Assembly: GCF_047663525.1 (NCBI RefSeq)
Contig: NC_092606.1
Span: 6,260,501-6,324,500 of the forward strand
Source: Anas platyrhynchos
Lineage: Eukaryota; Chordata; Aves; Anseriformes; Anatidae
Length of the DNA: 64,000 nt
Direction of reading: 5' to 3'
Positions 49,061-60,875 of this stretch are shown piece after piece. Below the pieces are notes generated by a model. That model ran no database searches and was not told where the DNA came from. It was given only the letters and a program-made list of their open reading frames with translations. How positions within the stretch are numbered: the first letter of the stretch is position 1; each line of letters begins with the position of its first letter. The translations under genes were made by a program, and so were the position numbers.

Positions 49061-52000
49061 ATTACGCCGTCGTCTGGCTTACTTTGCCCTGGAGGAGCAG
49101 GATGCAAGAACTCCAAGGGTTCGGCCGGTGTTTTATTCCCAGTCCTGGCACGGGGCACGGGGAGCACAGGGCACCGTGTGAGCCATCCAAAGGCAGCGCA
49201 GCTCCACGCCACGTTTAACTGCAGGCAGGGTTTTAACGCTGCCTGTGCCACCCAGAGTGAAAGCTGTGCATGGTTTAAAAACAGGCTGGAGCCAGCCAAG
49301 TAGGAACAGGTGGAAGGCAGGCAAAAAAGTAAAACGATTCTTTTTTTTTCTGAAAGCAAACAAAGGTTTGGACTTGGGATTGACTCAGCCCTGCACTGAG
49401 CTGTGGATGGCCCACGCGGCAGCTCGTGGGTACAGGCAGAGGGGGTTCTCAAAGGGATTTGGGGTGGGGGAGCTGAAGGCACTCACACGAGCAGTGCCCA
49501 TTGCTCCGCAGGTCTGCAGCTCCGCTAAGGGTGGACGTGACTTCTGGATGGGTTGTTAAGCTGGAAAAATGGCAGTGTCAGGTTTTGTTATTGTTAGACA
49601 CAAACTACTGGAGCAAGCCCTGAGGGAAGGCATTTGCATGCCTTGGGAATGATGAATGCTTGCACAAACCTGGCTTTGCCATGCCCAGGTACCCGTTTGG
49701 AGCAGGCGCACTGACCCAGCACTTGTACCCGATCCTAACCCTGGGGTGGGTGTGTGAAGTTTTCCACAGGGTCAGGCTTTGCTGGGTGTGCAAATCCCTG
49801 CCTCCAACCAGCACCCAAACCCTTTCTCTTCCTGGGAAGTTTGAGAGGGAAACTCCAGCTGGTTCCCCGGCACTGCCTCCCGAACAGCCAGACTCCAATG
49901 GGAGCGAGGAGAAGTTCAACCCCAGGAAAAATACTGGTGAAAAAGCCCGGGGAGGTTGAGCTTGGCAGCGTTGTTGCTTCCAAGAAATTGGCTTTTCCTC
50001 CTACACCTGCTCCCACACCTGGACCCGGACTGGGGCTTGGGCAGCCCTGTCCTGCATCGCCTGCGCACTGCATGGGGCCAGCATTGCAGCAAAGTGATGC
50101 TGCAGCTCCGCTGCTCACACACAGGACTGATAGACTAAACTACCTGCTCTGGTAAAACACACAGGAACGCTGAAAGCAGAGCAGGGAAATGCTCAACCAC
50201 TCCTCCCTCAAGGACTGATACCCGCAGGGCATCCCAAGTTTTGGCCACCTCAAGCTTGCAGTTTCAAGCAAAAGGCTGTGACAGACCCTTTGCTGCAGGG
50301 CAGCTCCAGAGCTCCTGCCCTGGGTTACCAACATCCTCCATCAAGCTCTGCCACCTCCTTGGGTATCCAAAATCCTGCATTTCCCCCCAAATCACCCTGG
50401 CATGGCACCCATCCTGCTGCCTTCCTCGCAGCACCTGCCTGCTTGTGGCTGGTGCAGCCCGCGGTGCCTCTCCAGCTATCAGGGTATAAATATGGTATGA
50501 GATAAATATTGTCACGGCACATTACCCTGGTCCTTCCTCACCAGCACACACTGCAGACAGAGTTATGCATCTATTTATATGTGTGTGTATATCTAATTAT
50601 ACTATATAAACTGTATATTCAACCCTCCATTGTGTATATTTAATTTAAACGCCGGCTAATTGCCCTCAGTAAATATATATGGGGATTAACAGTATTGAAA
50701 TTAAATTTATTGGTAATCCCCTTGAAAATAAACAGAGAAAATAAAACAAACTGGGAAAATAAAAGCAGAGGGCATCGCGGTTTGGGTGTTGGGCTCTTTT
50801 CACTGTACACGAGGCTTTGGTGCACGAGGGGATGGGGGGCTCCAAGACCTCTCCGCAGCCCCCTGGCTCCGTGCAGCCGCTCCCCACGCCAGCTGGCCCG
50901 GCAGATTGGTGATGGGCTCGGGCTCCTTCCAGCCCGGGGTCAGCGCCTCGAATACGGCCCCGGCCGGCGGTGCCGTGGAGCTATTAGGGCCGAGCAGATG
51001 TTTGATGGTGTGAGAGGAATGGGCTGCGGGGCTCGGGCCGGCACTGGTGCGCAGGTGTTGGCGGTGCAGAGCAGCATCCCCGCGGATAGATCCTGCCAGC
51101 ACCATCACCAAGCCGAAATCAGGAGCAGAGGGGGCTGTCCTGGCATCAGGAGTCCTCTCCGTGTCAGGGACAGTTCATTTCTCCCCATTTTTATCCTCCT
51201 CCCAAGGAGGTGCTGCTCGGTGACTGTGATTTGGGGGAAAACCCCGCGCTCGTGACCCAAAGGGATTTGCATTCAGCACACGGAAACGTGCTCCGAGTAA
51301 TGCAGGAGCCGGCTGCTGTCGGACCGCGATGGTTTGTAGCCTCCATTATCGCAGAGGTTTTAAAGACGAAGCTTGCCGAGCTTCTGCCAGGGTTGTTTGA
51401 TGCCAAAATGGTCTCACGCAGCAGATTATACAGCAGGCTCCGTGTGCAAAAGGAGTTACACGGGGCCCAGATCTGTCACTGACAATTGGGCTGCACGGAG
51501 ACTTCCTCCATCTGATGCCTCAGATCTTCCCCTGCTCCTTTTGGGTTTGACAGGAAACCCCTGACGATGCTAAAATCTGCCGTTTAATGGTTTTGCAACA
51601 TTATCAGTCCACGCAGCCCTCCCGGCTGCTGCGCCACTAATTGCTTGGTTGCGATATTTTCTGTCCTGCTCCTTCAGGCTGGCAATGGATGCGTTGGTGC
51701 TCGGGGAGGAGGGACCCGTGGAGCTTCCAGCCTGGGTCCAGAAGAGATCTCGGGCCTTTGACCCTTGCTATAAACCCTCAGATCTTGATTTTATTTTAGA
51801 TTTTTCCCCAGCAAGACGACGATTTCCATCCACCTGCCTCAGATCATTAATTTGTTTAATCCCACGCCTCACCAGTTCGCAGGCCTCTGCCTTCCTGGGG
51901 GAGTTCGGGGGGAAGCTGCTGCTCCGAGGCCAGCCCAAAGCACCCCACAGAGCTGCCCTGCTGCATGGGGAGATGTCAGCAGCCCCCACGGGACCCCTCA

Positions 52001-55000
52001 CCCCTTCTGCCCTCTCCTCAGCCCTACAGGGGTCCTCTGGACACTGGGAAGGTGGACAGCCCGCAGATGTCTTTCCTTTCTTTCTTTTTGCACCACTTCT
52101 CCCTGCCAGGTGCCTCCTTTTTCTCCGCAGAGCCCTCAGGGAAAGGCCGTGGCACCTGTTTTGGGTCTGTCTGATAAATTAACATCCTAGCAGCTCTCCT
52201 GGTTAATTAAGAAGAGCAAAAGGCAGAGGGCAGACCGGTGCTTCCCCAGGCGCTCCTGGGTCTTTCCACTTGACTCAAGGATCTGTCCTTGGGACTGAAG
52301 CCAAAGCAAGACGGCAGCGATGACTGTGGTGACCCAGCGATGTCCAACATCAACCTCCTTGGACTACAGCAGCATTTGGGGCTGATTTGGGGCTATTTCC
52401 TCCCATTTGACAAGCTCTCTGTCCCAGCTGCTCCCGGTGTGGTGCCCCATCCGTACAGCTGCAGGAACGGGCTGGTGCCCTGCCCCCTTCGTGGCGCTGG
52501 GCTCTTTGTCCTTACTGTCCCCTCACCGTGGCCTCTGTGGGCCAGCTGCCACCGAGTCATTTGTACCCAGAAGAAAGTCCATGTGCTCCCACGTGGCCCT
52601 GTGCCCTGGCAAACTGCCTCCTCCCAGCCTCCAAACCGAGCTGCAGGAAAACCAGCCCGTCAGTCATGGAAGCCTCCTCTCTCTTTGGACCAGAGCAACT
52701 TGTCTGAATGGGAAAAAACAAAACCAAACACAACAAAAAAACAAAAACCACCACCCTTGGATCTCTTAATTTGACAGGGCTGGGAGCTAGCAGATGAGTA
52801 TCTTAAATAACTAATGGTGACTCAGAGGAGCGTTAAACAAAGATAACATTGTCACTTCTTCTCTGTTCCTCTTTTGTTTCTTACTCTTCAGCTTTCCTGC
52901 CGGTTTATTATCTCCTCAGTTTTCCTTCTGATGATCTTGTTACTATGACAGGATGTATATTATCTTTGGCAGCCTCTTCCAAACGTATGACCTGTTGTAT
53001 CAATGCACGGCAGGCGTAAACAAGACAAATGCATGCAGAGGAACAAAAACACCTCGGGAAGGGATGTGACGGCGAGAGGAGGGCTCCGTTTGTCAGCTCG
53101 GGGGGTTTTGGTGGATCAGGTGTGTGGGCGCCCCGCGTTCGGTGTCTGAGAGAAGCTCCAGGTGGGAGGGTTTCCTTTCTTCCACCAGCTTTCAAAGGGG
53201 AACCTCCAGCAGCCTGGTTTCATCAAATTTTATGAATTTTCAAAATTCATAAATTTCATAAAACCCAGAAACTGCCCGTTTCATAAATTTGCGCATTGCT
53301 GAATCCTTCCTAAAGCTTTGCCCCAAAACAGCTACATTTTCCACAGGCTAGGGCAATCTGGGTGCCATACTGCATGAGATCTGCACCTAAAGGCAGCGTC
53401 AGCAAATTTGGGATGAATTGATCGCAGCACCACGAGTGCTCGCATTCAGAGCATCGCTGGAGCTCCACACCCTGCAGGGAGCCCAAACCCATCCCATTGA
53501 CAATAAAACGTGCACAAGGCGGGGATCACCCACCATGGGAGCAAACCACCCCCTTTGCTTTACTGAAATTCTTCAAAGACGAGAAGTGTCTGGGTGAAAG
53601 TCGCCGGTCTGGTCTGGCTTTTGGTATAAGTCAGTAAAAAGCCTTGGGGAAAGTGGGAAATCTCATTAGGGATTAACTTGGGATCAAATGTGAGCGCCCA
53701 GGTGATTCTGACAGGCCAGGTCAGTCCGAGGGAAAACTGCCCGACGAACAGAGCCACCTCAGATGTCTTTGAAGAAAAGCACCGCATGAAATTTTGATAT
53801 TACTAAGCATTTAATAGATCTAATTTACAAAGCAGCGTTGCTCCCTATTCCCCGAGTGCTAAAAATCCTGCAACCCATTTCTTTACAAGAACGACTTCAA
53901 TTCATTCATGGGCTTTAATGCAGCAAGCTGTTTAACAGCTGCAAAAAACATCTGAGGACAGGAAGACTGAGCCCTGCAGAAGTGAACCAGGCTCTGCTGC
54001 ACCTTCAGCGTGTTGGGGGAGTTACGGAGCTCTGCTACAACACGAGAGCTTTTTTCACTCTGCCACAGCCCTACCACAACATCTGAAGTCATCACAGGGA
54101 TCCTTGATGACTGGAGAGCCGTCAACGGGACAGGCAGCTTCTGCTCAGGGGTCTACAGATGGACTGCACCCATCGCATGACCTGGGTGCAGTTCTCCAGC
54201 ACCTGATGAGATTTGTGCTCCCCAAGGGACTTGCAGCTCCCGTGCCTTACCCCGTGGGTGGTGGGGGGCCCTGCAGTGTGCGGTGCTCGGCTCCTTCCCG
54301 CAGGTCGTGCACAGTTCTTGGCGGAGACGTGGGCAGGTGGCGTTGGCACCGCTGCCTCCTGAGGTCGGAGCTCGGTCCTTTGTGACCCGAAGCCCGGAGT
54401 TCTGCCTGGCGTGGCAACCCGATGTCACAGCAGCAGCAAACATCCCTGCCCCTGGCCCCCAGCACCAGGGTGGATGGAGCCCGGCCCCGCGCGGAAGTGC
54501 TCTGAAGACGTCAATCGTCAGGAAGGACCCAACAGAAAAGTACCCAGGATTTTGGTGAGTCTTCCAAGAACATCAGGTATTTTAACGAGCACTGAAGCAG
54601 ATTTTCCAATCCTTTTTCCATTTTGGATTGGGGGCCATACTGGTGAGCACTGGGAATCACTCCCACACATGCCTCTGGTGTTGTGCCTGCGTGCCCTGCT
54701 GCAAAGCCTGCCCGCCAGCAACAAAACCCTCGGCCCAAACCCTCCCAAACCCTGCTCTCCTGCTCCAAAGAGCTGTTCAAATACATCAGCCAGAGCCCTC
54801 CCACAGCTTTCCACCACAGCACAAGCCTCGCGCTCTGTTTTCTACCTGGAAATTTGTTTGAAAGCCACCGTGTTCTCAGTGAACCCAACTGGAAATAATT
54901 TGCCTCTTACCCTGACGAATCTCTTATCTGTGAAGGCTGCGAGCACCCACAAAGAGTTTACAGGAGTGCCTTGATCAGGCAAAGACACGCGGTTTCAGAA

Positions 55001-56590
55001 GCTTTCTCTAACCAGAGTCTCTGAATGCACCGTGTGTTAGAACCAGTTGAAAAAAGGTAATAAGCATGTTTAACCAAAAAAAAAAAAAAACAATAATAAA
55101 AAGCAAAACAAAACAAAAACGAATTTTCTTTTCATACCAAATGCTTAAGAAGAATTTCAAAAATGATTTCTGTGCATGCTGCAATACAAGCAAGGAGATA
55201 AAAGAGACAAAACCCTTCTCTTCCCAGTTGGATTTCATTTTGACCAAAGAACAGCCTTTTTTCTCTTGATCCATTCTCCCTCTTCCCTCTGCCTCTGTAA
55301 GCTGGGGAAAGGGGAACTATAGAAGAATGGGGGAGAAAAATATCACTGCCTGTTTCACGTTGCTGGCTGTTTTGGGCTTGCATTTGTTTCGGAGGTGGAA
55401 GCAAGCACCATATGCAGTGCAAGAATGGGACGGCAATGGTGAGAAAATGGTCAGGGATTCAGGAGACTTTCCCCATGCCCTGCTCCTTCTCTGCTTTCAA
55501 GGTTGACGTTGTGGGGGCACGTCCTGAGGCAATTTCCATGGGATTTCTTACCCCACAGGAGGTGCAGGCTCAGCTATGAGGCATCTCCGTCCCTGATCCA
55601 TTGCTAGGGTTTGTCACCCCAACTGGGCAGTGCTGATCTTGTCAAAGCTTCTGGGGGCAAGTTCTGGTTCTCTGTAGGAGGCCAGGCCAAAAGCATGCCA
55701 AACTACGCTGGCTGGAATGGTCCCTGCCTCTGTGATTAAGGGGATTCATAAATATTCAGCGCTTCTTGGCAGCTGGGAGTGCATCAGTTGTTCTGAGCAT
55801 CTCAAGGGGGATGGGAAAGGCAGAATGAGCCTTAGTATTTCTGACACCCTGCAGAGACAATGAACCAGGGAAGGAGAGTGCTCATCTTCTTGCAGAGAAG
55901 CGTTTCACGTAGGGTGATTTTAATAATTCAGCCTTCGACTGGTCTGTTTAAATGTTTGATGCCTGCGAGTTGATTTAAGATCTGGCCTCCTACGAATCCA
56001 AGGAGCAGGATGCTGGTTGGGTGCTGCCTGCCTTCCTCATCAGTGGTTTAACCGTGTTACCATGGTGTGGCCCAAGCCTGAATAAGAGCACAGATTTCTT
56101 CCATCCCTGCACGAAATTCTGGCTCTCTCATGCCATGGGGGAACATCAACCATCCCATCCTGCTTTGTGTTTGAAAAGAAAGGAAGAAAGAAAGACAGAG
56201 AAGTAGCACTGATGAATAAGGATTAAAAATGCGTAATTACTTTCTGCTCATATCAGAGATACCGACCAATGCCATGGCAAAATGGATGGAAATCAGGCAC
56301 CACTCATGAGAACATTGGCACAGAAAGGATCCCGGGTGCCTTGGGTCTTCACCAGCTGCAATCAAACCACGGTGGAGTCTCAGGGCCAGAAGGCTGTGCC
56401 AAACATGCTTTGAGTTAGGTAAAGTTGGGAGCAGCATCCAAAGAACCGCACCATTTCCATCTCTCCCAGCCATTGCCACTTTGCCACGTCCAGAAATTCT
56501 CCATCCCATAGCTAGAGTTTTCCACCAGCTTCGTTCACAAGAGACCCTTCACTTCCATGCGAGATCCTGATCCTGTAAGCCCTTATTCTA
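49061..56590. other. Non-coding interval
   Basis: No gene is supported. Contents are an AT-rich stretch with TATATGTGTGTGTATAT at 50.57-50.72 kb, a CpG-rich patch at 50.87-51.06 kb, A-rich simple sequence at 52.71-52.75 and 55.07-55.12 kb, the AT palindrome at 53.24 kb, and unique sequence with chance frames. Confidence 0.55.
53229..53253. repeat. Perfect AT-rich palindrome, 12-bp arms
   Basis: TTTATGAATTTT and AAAATTCATAAA flank a single C at 53241. Further TTTCATAAA words follow at 53255 and 53279. A cruciform or a paired homeodomain-type site is possible; no gene adjoins it. Confidence 0.7.
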
Positions 56591-56645
56591 AATTATCCAT
56601 GAAATGCACGGGCATGAGTTATGCATGAGATGAATTATCCATGAA
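56591..56645. repeat. Clustered AATTATCCATGAA repeats
   Basis: AATTATCCATGAA occurs exactly at 56591-56603 and 56633-56645. A variant, AGTTATGCATGAG, lies between them at 56617-56629. The sequence between is not itself repeated, so this looks like a cluster of short motifs rather than a tandem array. Confidence 0.65.
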
Positions 56646-56984
56646 CTGGGTTGGTCGCCTTCTCCCTCTGTCAACTCTGTAGGTTTCTGCCAGGTATCAA
56701 AGCACGGAGGAAGAAATGGAGGCCTCCTTGCCTTTTTTCCCTAAAAAGCACCTGCGTTTTACACCGCGATGTACATAACCTGGCAGAGGGCTTAAATATT
56801 CAGTGGCTCATGATGGAAGAACACAGAGAGAGCTGCAGGGAGTGCAGCAGGTCAGCCTTTCCCCGAAGATGCAGTTTCAGATCCTAAATCCACTCGGTGG
56901 TTATTCACTCCTGTAAGGAGAAATAGCTCCAGGAATGACGGAGACAACTTGCCTGTCTCTGACAACACACTCCCACACCCAGGC

Positions 56985-57045
56985 TGGTGGTTAAGTGTAG
57001 TCATCTATGAACTGGAGCTGGAGATTTGAGTCTCTTCTCTGTGAC
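56985..57045 (+). repeat. Decayed tRNA-derived SINE fragment (putative)
   Basis: TGGTTAAGTGTAG at 56988-57000 fits a pol III A box with one mismatch. GATTTGAGTCTC at 57022-57033 resembles a B box (GGTTCGANTCC) after CpG decay. The spacing and the intervening GAACTGGAGCTGGAG text resemble the head of tRNA-derived amniote SINEs. No intact cloverleaf is present, so it is not a functional tRNA. It lies about 230 bp upstream of the candidate exon, probably in its intron. Confidence 0.4.
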
Positions 57046-57253
57046 AAACAAGGCTACGTTTTAACTTTTGGTGGGTATCTATTTCTGATTTTGCCATGAA
57101 AATCTGTGCTGGAGCTGCGCTACCCTTCTTGAGTAACTTTTACTGAAGTTGGTCGGATTGAAGAAGTGTGCGGGAGAGAGAATTGAACGAATTAAGATTT
57201 ATTTTCAGAGCGAAAAAGCATTTTTAGAGAACTCCTGAGCAGCTCCACCACCC

Positions 57254-57278
57254 TGCTAATCCTGTGCTTTGTCCCTAG
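57254..57278 (+). other. 3' splice acceptor with branch-point-like sequence
   Basis: TGCTAAT at 57254-57260 fits the vertebrate branch-point pattern, with the branch A at 57259. It is followed by a T/C-rich tract and CCCTAG ending at 57278, about 19 bases downstream. The exon would begin at 57279 with a 15-base leader before the ATG. This suggests an upstream 5' exon that I could not locate. Confidence 0.45.
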
Positions 57279-57293
57279 GCAAGGCCAGCCAAG

Positions 57294-57776
57294 ATGATGG
57301 CTCCAGCTCCCGCGGGCGCAGCCGAGCGCGCCCTCTCGCACAGCTCCCGGGCCATCAGATACATCTTCCTCGACGGCTGCAAGAACATCTCCACGTCTCA
57401 CGCCCTGGCCAGCGCGGGTGCCCACAAAATCTACAAAGTGTCCGCCTCCGGCCGCCCCGAGGTGAAACACATCCCCAGCACGGCGGAGGACTCCTGGCCT
57501 CCCCTCTCTTCTTCCCTCCCCACGTTTGTCTCCTTTCCTGTTTACCCCGAGAAGCAGAGCAAGGGTTCAGGACACTTTTATCCCCCTAAGAAAAGGCTGC
57601 CAGTGTTTCGGCAGCTGTGTGGGGAGGATGTGCCGGGCACAGCCTCAGGAGGTGCACGTCTCCAAACCTCAAGCCAAGGGCAGAAAGAGCCGCCCCGTGC
57701 CAAAGCGCCGAGGGAGACCAAGAAAGGTTGGAGGAAGAGGCCGGTGGCGGGGCGCTCCCCTTGTGACAAGGCATGA
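57294..57776 (+). CDS. Candidate coding terminal exon, 160-aa protein of unknown function
   Basis: This is the only frame in the window with convincing coding character. It is preceded by a branch-point-like CTAAT and a CCCTAG acceptor at 57277-57278. Two tandem ATGs follow, the second with A at -3 and G at +4, an optimal Kozak context. About 84% of codons 1-56 end in G or C; the bias weakens near residues 90-125 and returns in the Lys/Arg/Pro-rich tail at residues 130-154. There is no signal peptide or membrane segment. Residues 20-60 alternate hydrophobic and basic positions (IRYIFLDG, HKIYKVS); residues 84-105 are rich in Tyr, Pro and Lys; the C-terminus is strongly basic. An in-frame TAG lies directly upstream of the exon, so translation either starts at these ATGs or enters by splicing. 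I do not recognise the family. An alternative is splicing at 57461/57649 into another frame. Confidence is moderate that it is an exon and low on its exact structure. Confidence 0.5.
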   Translation: MMAPAPAGAAERALSHSSRAIRYIFLDGCKNISTSHALASAGAHKIYKVSASGRPEVKHIPSTAEDSWPPLSSSLPTFVSFPVYPEKQSKGSGHFYPPKKRLPVFRQLCGEDVPGTASGGARLQTSSQGQKEPPRAKAPRETKKGWRKRPVAGRSPCDKA

Positions 57777-57792
57777 ACTGACTCTTAGGTAG
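57649..57792 (+). other. Alternative reading frame with an AT-hook-like motif
   Basis: In the frame shifted by one relative to the 160-codon ORF, the exon stays open from an ATG at 57526 to TAG at 57790-57792. This frame encodes KRRGRPRK, matching the AT-hook core (RGRP, codons at 57709-57720), followed by an RG-rich tail. GAG|GTGAAA at 57461/57462 is a fair splice donor and CCTCAG at 57643-57648 a fair acceptor. Splicing them joins the two frames in phase 0 across a 187-bp intron and gives a 103-residue protein. Against this, codon bias still favours the unspliced frame over most of the interval (about 57% GC3 in this frame). Recorded as an alternative model. Confidence 0.25.
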
Positions 57793-57798
57793 CTTCTA

Positions 57799-57828
57799 AA
57801 TAAAACATAAGGTTCTCGGTGTCCTTAC
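57799..57828 (+). terminator. Poly(A) signal and GT-rich downstream element
   Basis: A canonical AATAAA at 57799-57804 lies 23 bases after the TGA of the 160-codon frame. A GT-rich stretch (GGTTCTCGGTGTCC) follows at 57811-57824, as expected for a cleavage/polyadenylation site. The 3' UTR would be very short, only a few tens of bases. Confidence 0.45.
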
Positions 57829-60454
57829 ATTATCAGGAGGTCTGCGGAGACGTGATGTGAGTTCGGATTCACTGACGGTGAGGGTGGCAAAATGGGAAGA
57901 AGGCGAGGTGTGGTATCTGCTGCCTGGGATACCCCTTCTGCTCTTCTGGGGACCAGGGCTGCCTGCCAAACGAACAGACTGGAAGATTGTACGAGGGTGG
58001 CCATACAGCCCCATCCATTTCTCTCAATGCCCCTGGCATGCTGGAGAGAAAGGAACATTTCCTTCTCCACCTCCCGAAACCCAGCAGCAGCTCCGCGCTG
58101 ACACCCAGCGCCCCTTCACCCGGCACCCTCTCCAGCTGCTGCTCTTGGAGCAAAACCCTTTGTGTATAGACAAAGCATTGCATGCAGGCTGCGATGGAGC
58201 AAGCACCAAACACTATGCAGGAAAATGAAAAACATGACAGGGAGAAGAAAGCAAATGAGATTTCATGGCAGTGTCTAGGAGGGACTCCAGGACATTGTCA
58301 CTGATTAAGTTTAGAGACTGGGAAATGGTGACAGTTAGAGGAAATGCCCCACAAAGGAAAAGGTAAAAACATCATTGGAGCCGGGTGTTTGGGCACATTT
58401 ATTACTCCTAGATGTGCTCCTGGAAGAAACAATTTACATGTGGAAGATCCCAGTTCCAGCCCAGCTGGGACCTTCTGAATGGGAAGCAAAGAGAGGAGGC
58501 GGTGGGCACTGCGATGGTTCGAAGCCTAAGGAGGGAAGGGATGCTACTCGGAGGCCCTGGAGGAAAACAGGGCAATCAGAAAACAGGAGGAAGACCAGAT
58601 GGGGGGGAAACCAGATCTGCACATGGTTGGGAACAGGCAGCTACCTGCGAGTGGGGACTTGTTAGGAAAACATGATGAGCCTGCTGTTTATTTGGGACGG
58701 AAGGCTGTGGTGTCTGCCAAGGGGAAAAGGGCCTGAAAAAAGATGTTGATGGTTTTAAGTTAAAAGTTATTGCTGGTCCGCTTCCTTTAGGCTGGTTACA
58801 CTGCAGAAACCCACAAGAATTGGTTGCAGGTGCCAGCACCATGACATAAAGTGCTCAAAGAAAAGAGGTTTGAGGATTTGTCAGAGGTCGTCCCTGCAGT
58901 CAGCCCAGCACACCAGCCCAGCTGAATGCTGCTGCCGTGAGAAAGGCTCGAGGCTGCTGAACTATGAATGGGAGCAGAGTTATTTACAGGGAGCAACTTC
59001 CCCATGGTGAGGTCTGGGTGTTGCCTGCTGAGATTAAGGCTAAACATTTGGTAAGAGCATTTAGAAACTGAAGGACCAAAAGGAGAAACATAATCACCAC
59101 ACTTGCTTCCACAACGGGGAGAGTGCAGTCAGCCTAACAAAGACAGAGCGAAGGGACAGGATGGGCTGGGCTGATGGAAAGAAAAGTTGCCTGGGGAATG
59201 ACTCTGCAGTGGGCTCTGAGGTTGTGCTGGAGACCGGGTTTAGATCTCCCCAGTCAGAATGGGACTGAGTCATCGCAGAGGCTTTAATGTTTGAGGCACA
59301 GATTGCAGAGCAAATGTTGCTTATTGCAGGCACCACTTATTCCTGAGCATGATAATAAACAGACTTTGTCTCCAAATGGTGACTGATCCAGCAAGGCACA
59401 AGGCTATTTTAGTGGTATTTCAGGGGACGTGAAGACATTACGGAAGAGGTTGACCTAGAAAATAAACGTGGGTCCGGCGATCAGAAGTTGATGCCATTTA
59501 AATTAAATGGAAGGAGATATTAAAAGAGGTCAGTAGCTGAGATTATTTGCGATGGATTTGCATATGAAATTACCAAGATGGCAACGAGGAATTTTACTGC
59601 ATGCAACAAACTGGGAGTGGGACCATATGCCTGGAGTTTACCAAACACAGCACCCACGCTTCAGGAAATGGGGCAGGAGAAATGGTGAGAGCTATGGAGC
59701 CTTTATTCTGGCCTCAGAAGGATGCTTCAGTTCCTAGCCAGTTTTGCAGGTGAGCAGAGAACAGGTCCATTGCAATGTGCTGTTAGATAGGTCATGCCAT
59801 GGTGGCCGTACAAACAAGCTGCCCGATGGCCACAAGCAGGCTCCCAGTAAGAAGACAAAACTCGGATGGGGCCTAAAGCAAGAGGCAGCTCCCTCCAGCG
59901 AGCAGCCCAGGAGCAAAAAGTGCCTTTGTAGGGTTGGTGCCCTTGGCAGGCAGGCACTCGGTGCTGCCAGTCCTGCGATGAAAATGAGATTTCTCTAGCA
60001 GACCTCGGATGGACCCATGAGGACACCAGTCCAAGGCCTGGCACTAACTGGTGTCCTGCTTTGGGAAGGAGACCAGTTCTTTTAGGCATGACAAGCCCGG
60101 TGCATCTAATCCACGTGGGGAGCAGCTCAGGCTCTGCAGCGGTGGAGATGGATCCAGCGGGTACCGGCGGAGTTCCTCCAACAATATCCAGGGGACTCAT
60201 CTCTTTGGCATGCCCACTGATGGATTTGGCACAAAGAGACAGACTGGATTTAGGAAGATTGCTGCTTTCCCACAGCTGAGAGGAATCTATTTCTCCTGCG
60301 GGAGAAATTCAGTGACCTTGAGGAAGAGCCACGGCACAAAACCTCCTGTAACAGGAGCTTCTGCTCCGCGCTGGGAGCTCAGCCATTGGAAGCAGCGGCG
60401 AAAAGGCAGAGATGAACTTGCCAGTCATGGGTTGATGAGAGATCTCTGATGTGA
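57829..60454. other. Non-coding interval, possibly an old LINE body
   Basis: No gene is supported. From about 58.25 kb the sequence has lower GC, is rich in AGGA/GAAA words and lacks CpG, a texture shared with the CR1 fragment that follows at 60.46 kb. No reverse-transcriptase or endonuclease motif could be recognised on either strand, so an upstream part of the same insertion is only a guess. Confidence 0.4.
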
Positions 60455-60875
60455 TGTGGCTCTGAAAAAAAAGACAAGTATGATAGCAGAAGGTGTCAGG
60501 GGAGATATTCCCTTCAGAGACAGGAGACTGCTGCTGTCATCGTGGAAAGCCCCGAGGAGTTCTTGTTCAGAGTCCTGTTATGACTCCGATCAACCGTGTT
60601 TAGCAGAGATTATTTGAAACCAGAGCAGGTGGGAGAAGGGGTGGGATGAAGATCCTTCCTCCAGGACCTGCAAGAGTTTGGCTCATTCAGCCTGGCAAAA
60701 AGCAGACTGCAAAGGGAAGGGATGCAGCTGCTGCCTGAGCAAAGAGCTAAAAGAGGAACGCTTGGGGGGAGCGAGAGAGGAGTTGTTTGAGTTTGGCATT
60801 GGAAGAGATGGAGATAAAAAGACCAAGGACATGTTTCAGCTGGAATTAGAGGATCCTTCATCATGAAAGAACAAA
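60455..60875 (+). repeat. Old CR1 LINE fragment, 3' half
   Basis: Successive blocks match old CR1 3' sequence in order: AAGACAAGTATGATAGC, GGTGTCAGGGGAGATATTCC, a TCAGAGTCCTGTTATG block, TTTGGCTCATTCAGCCTGGC, GAGAGAGGAGTTGTTTGAG and GTTTCAGCTGGAATTAGAGG. The fragment ends near 60870 without terminal repeats. Sequence upstream (58.8-60.4 kb) may include more of the same element but I could not align it with confidence. Confidence 0.7.

Noticed and set aside
57192..57470. 92-codon minus-strand frame across the candidate exon
   Set aside because: It is the complement shadow of the GC3-rich + strand frame.
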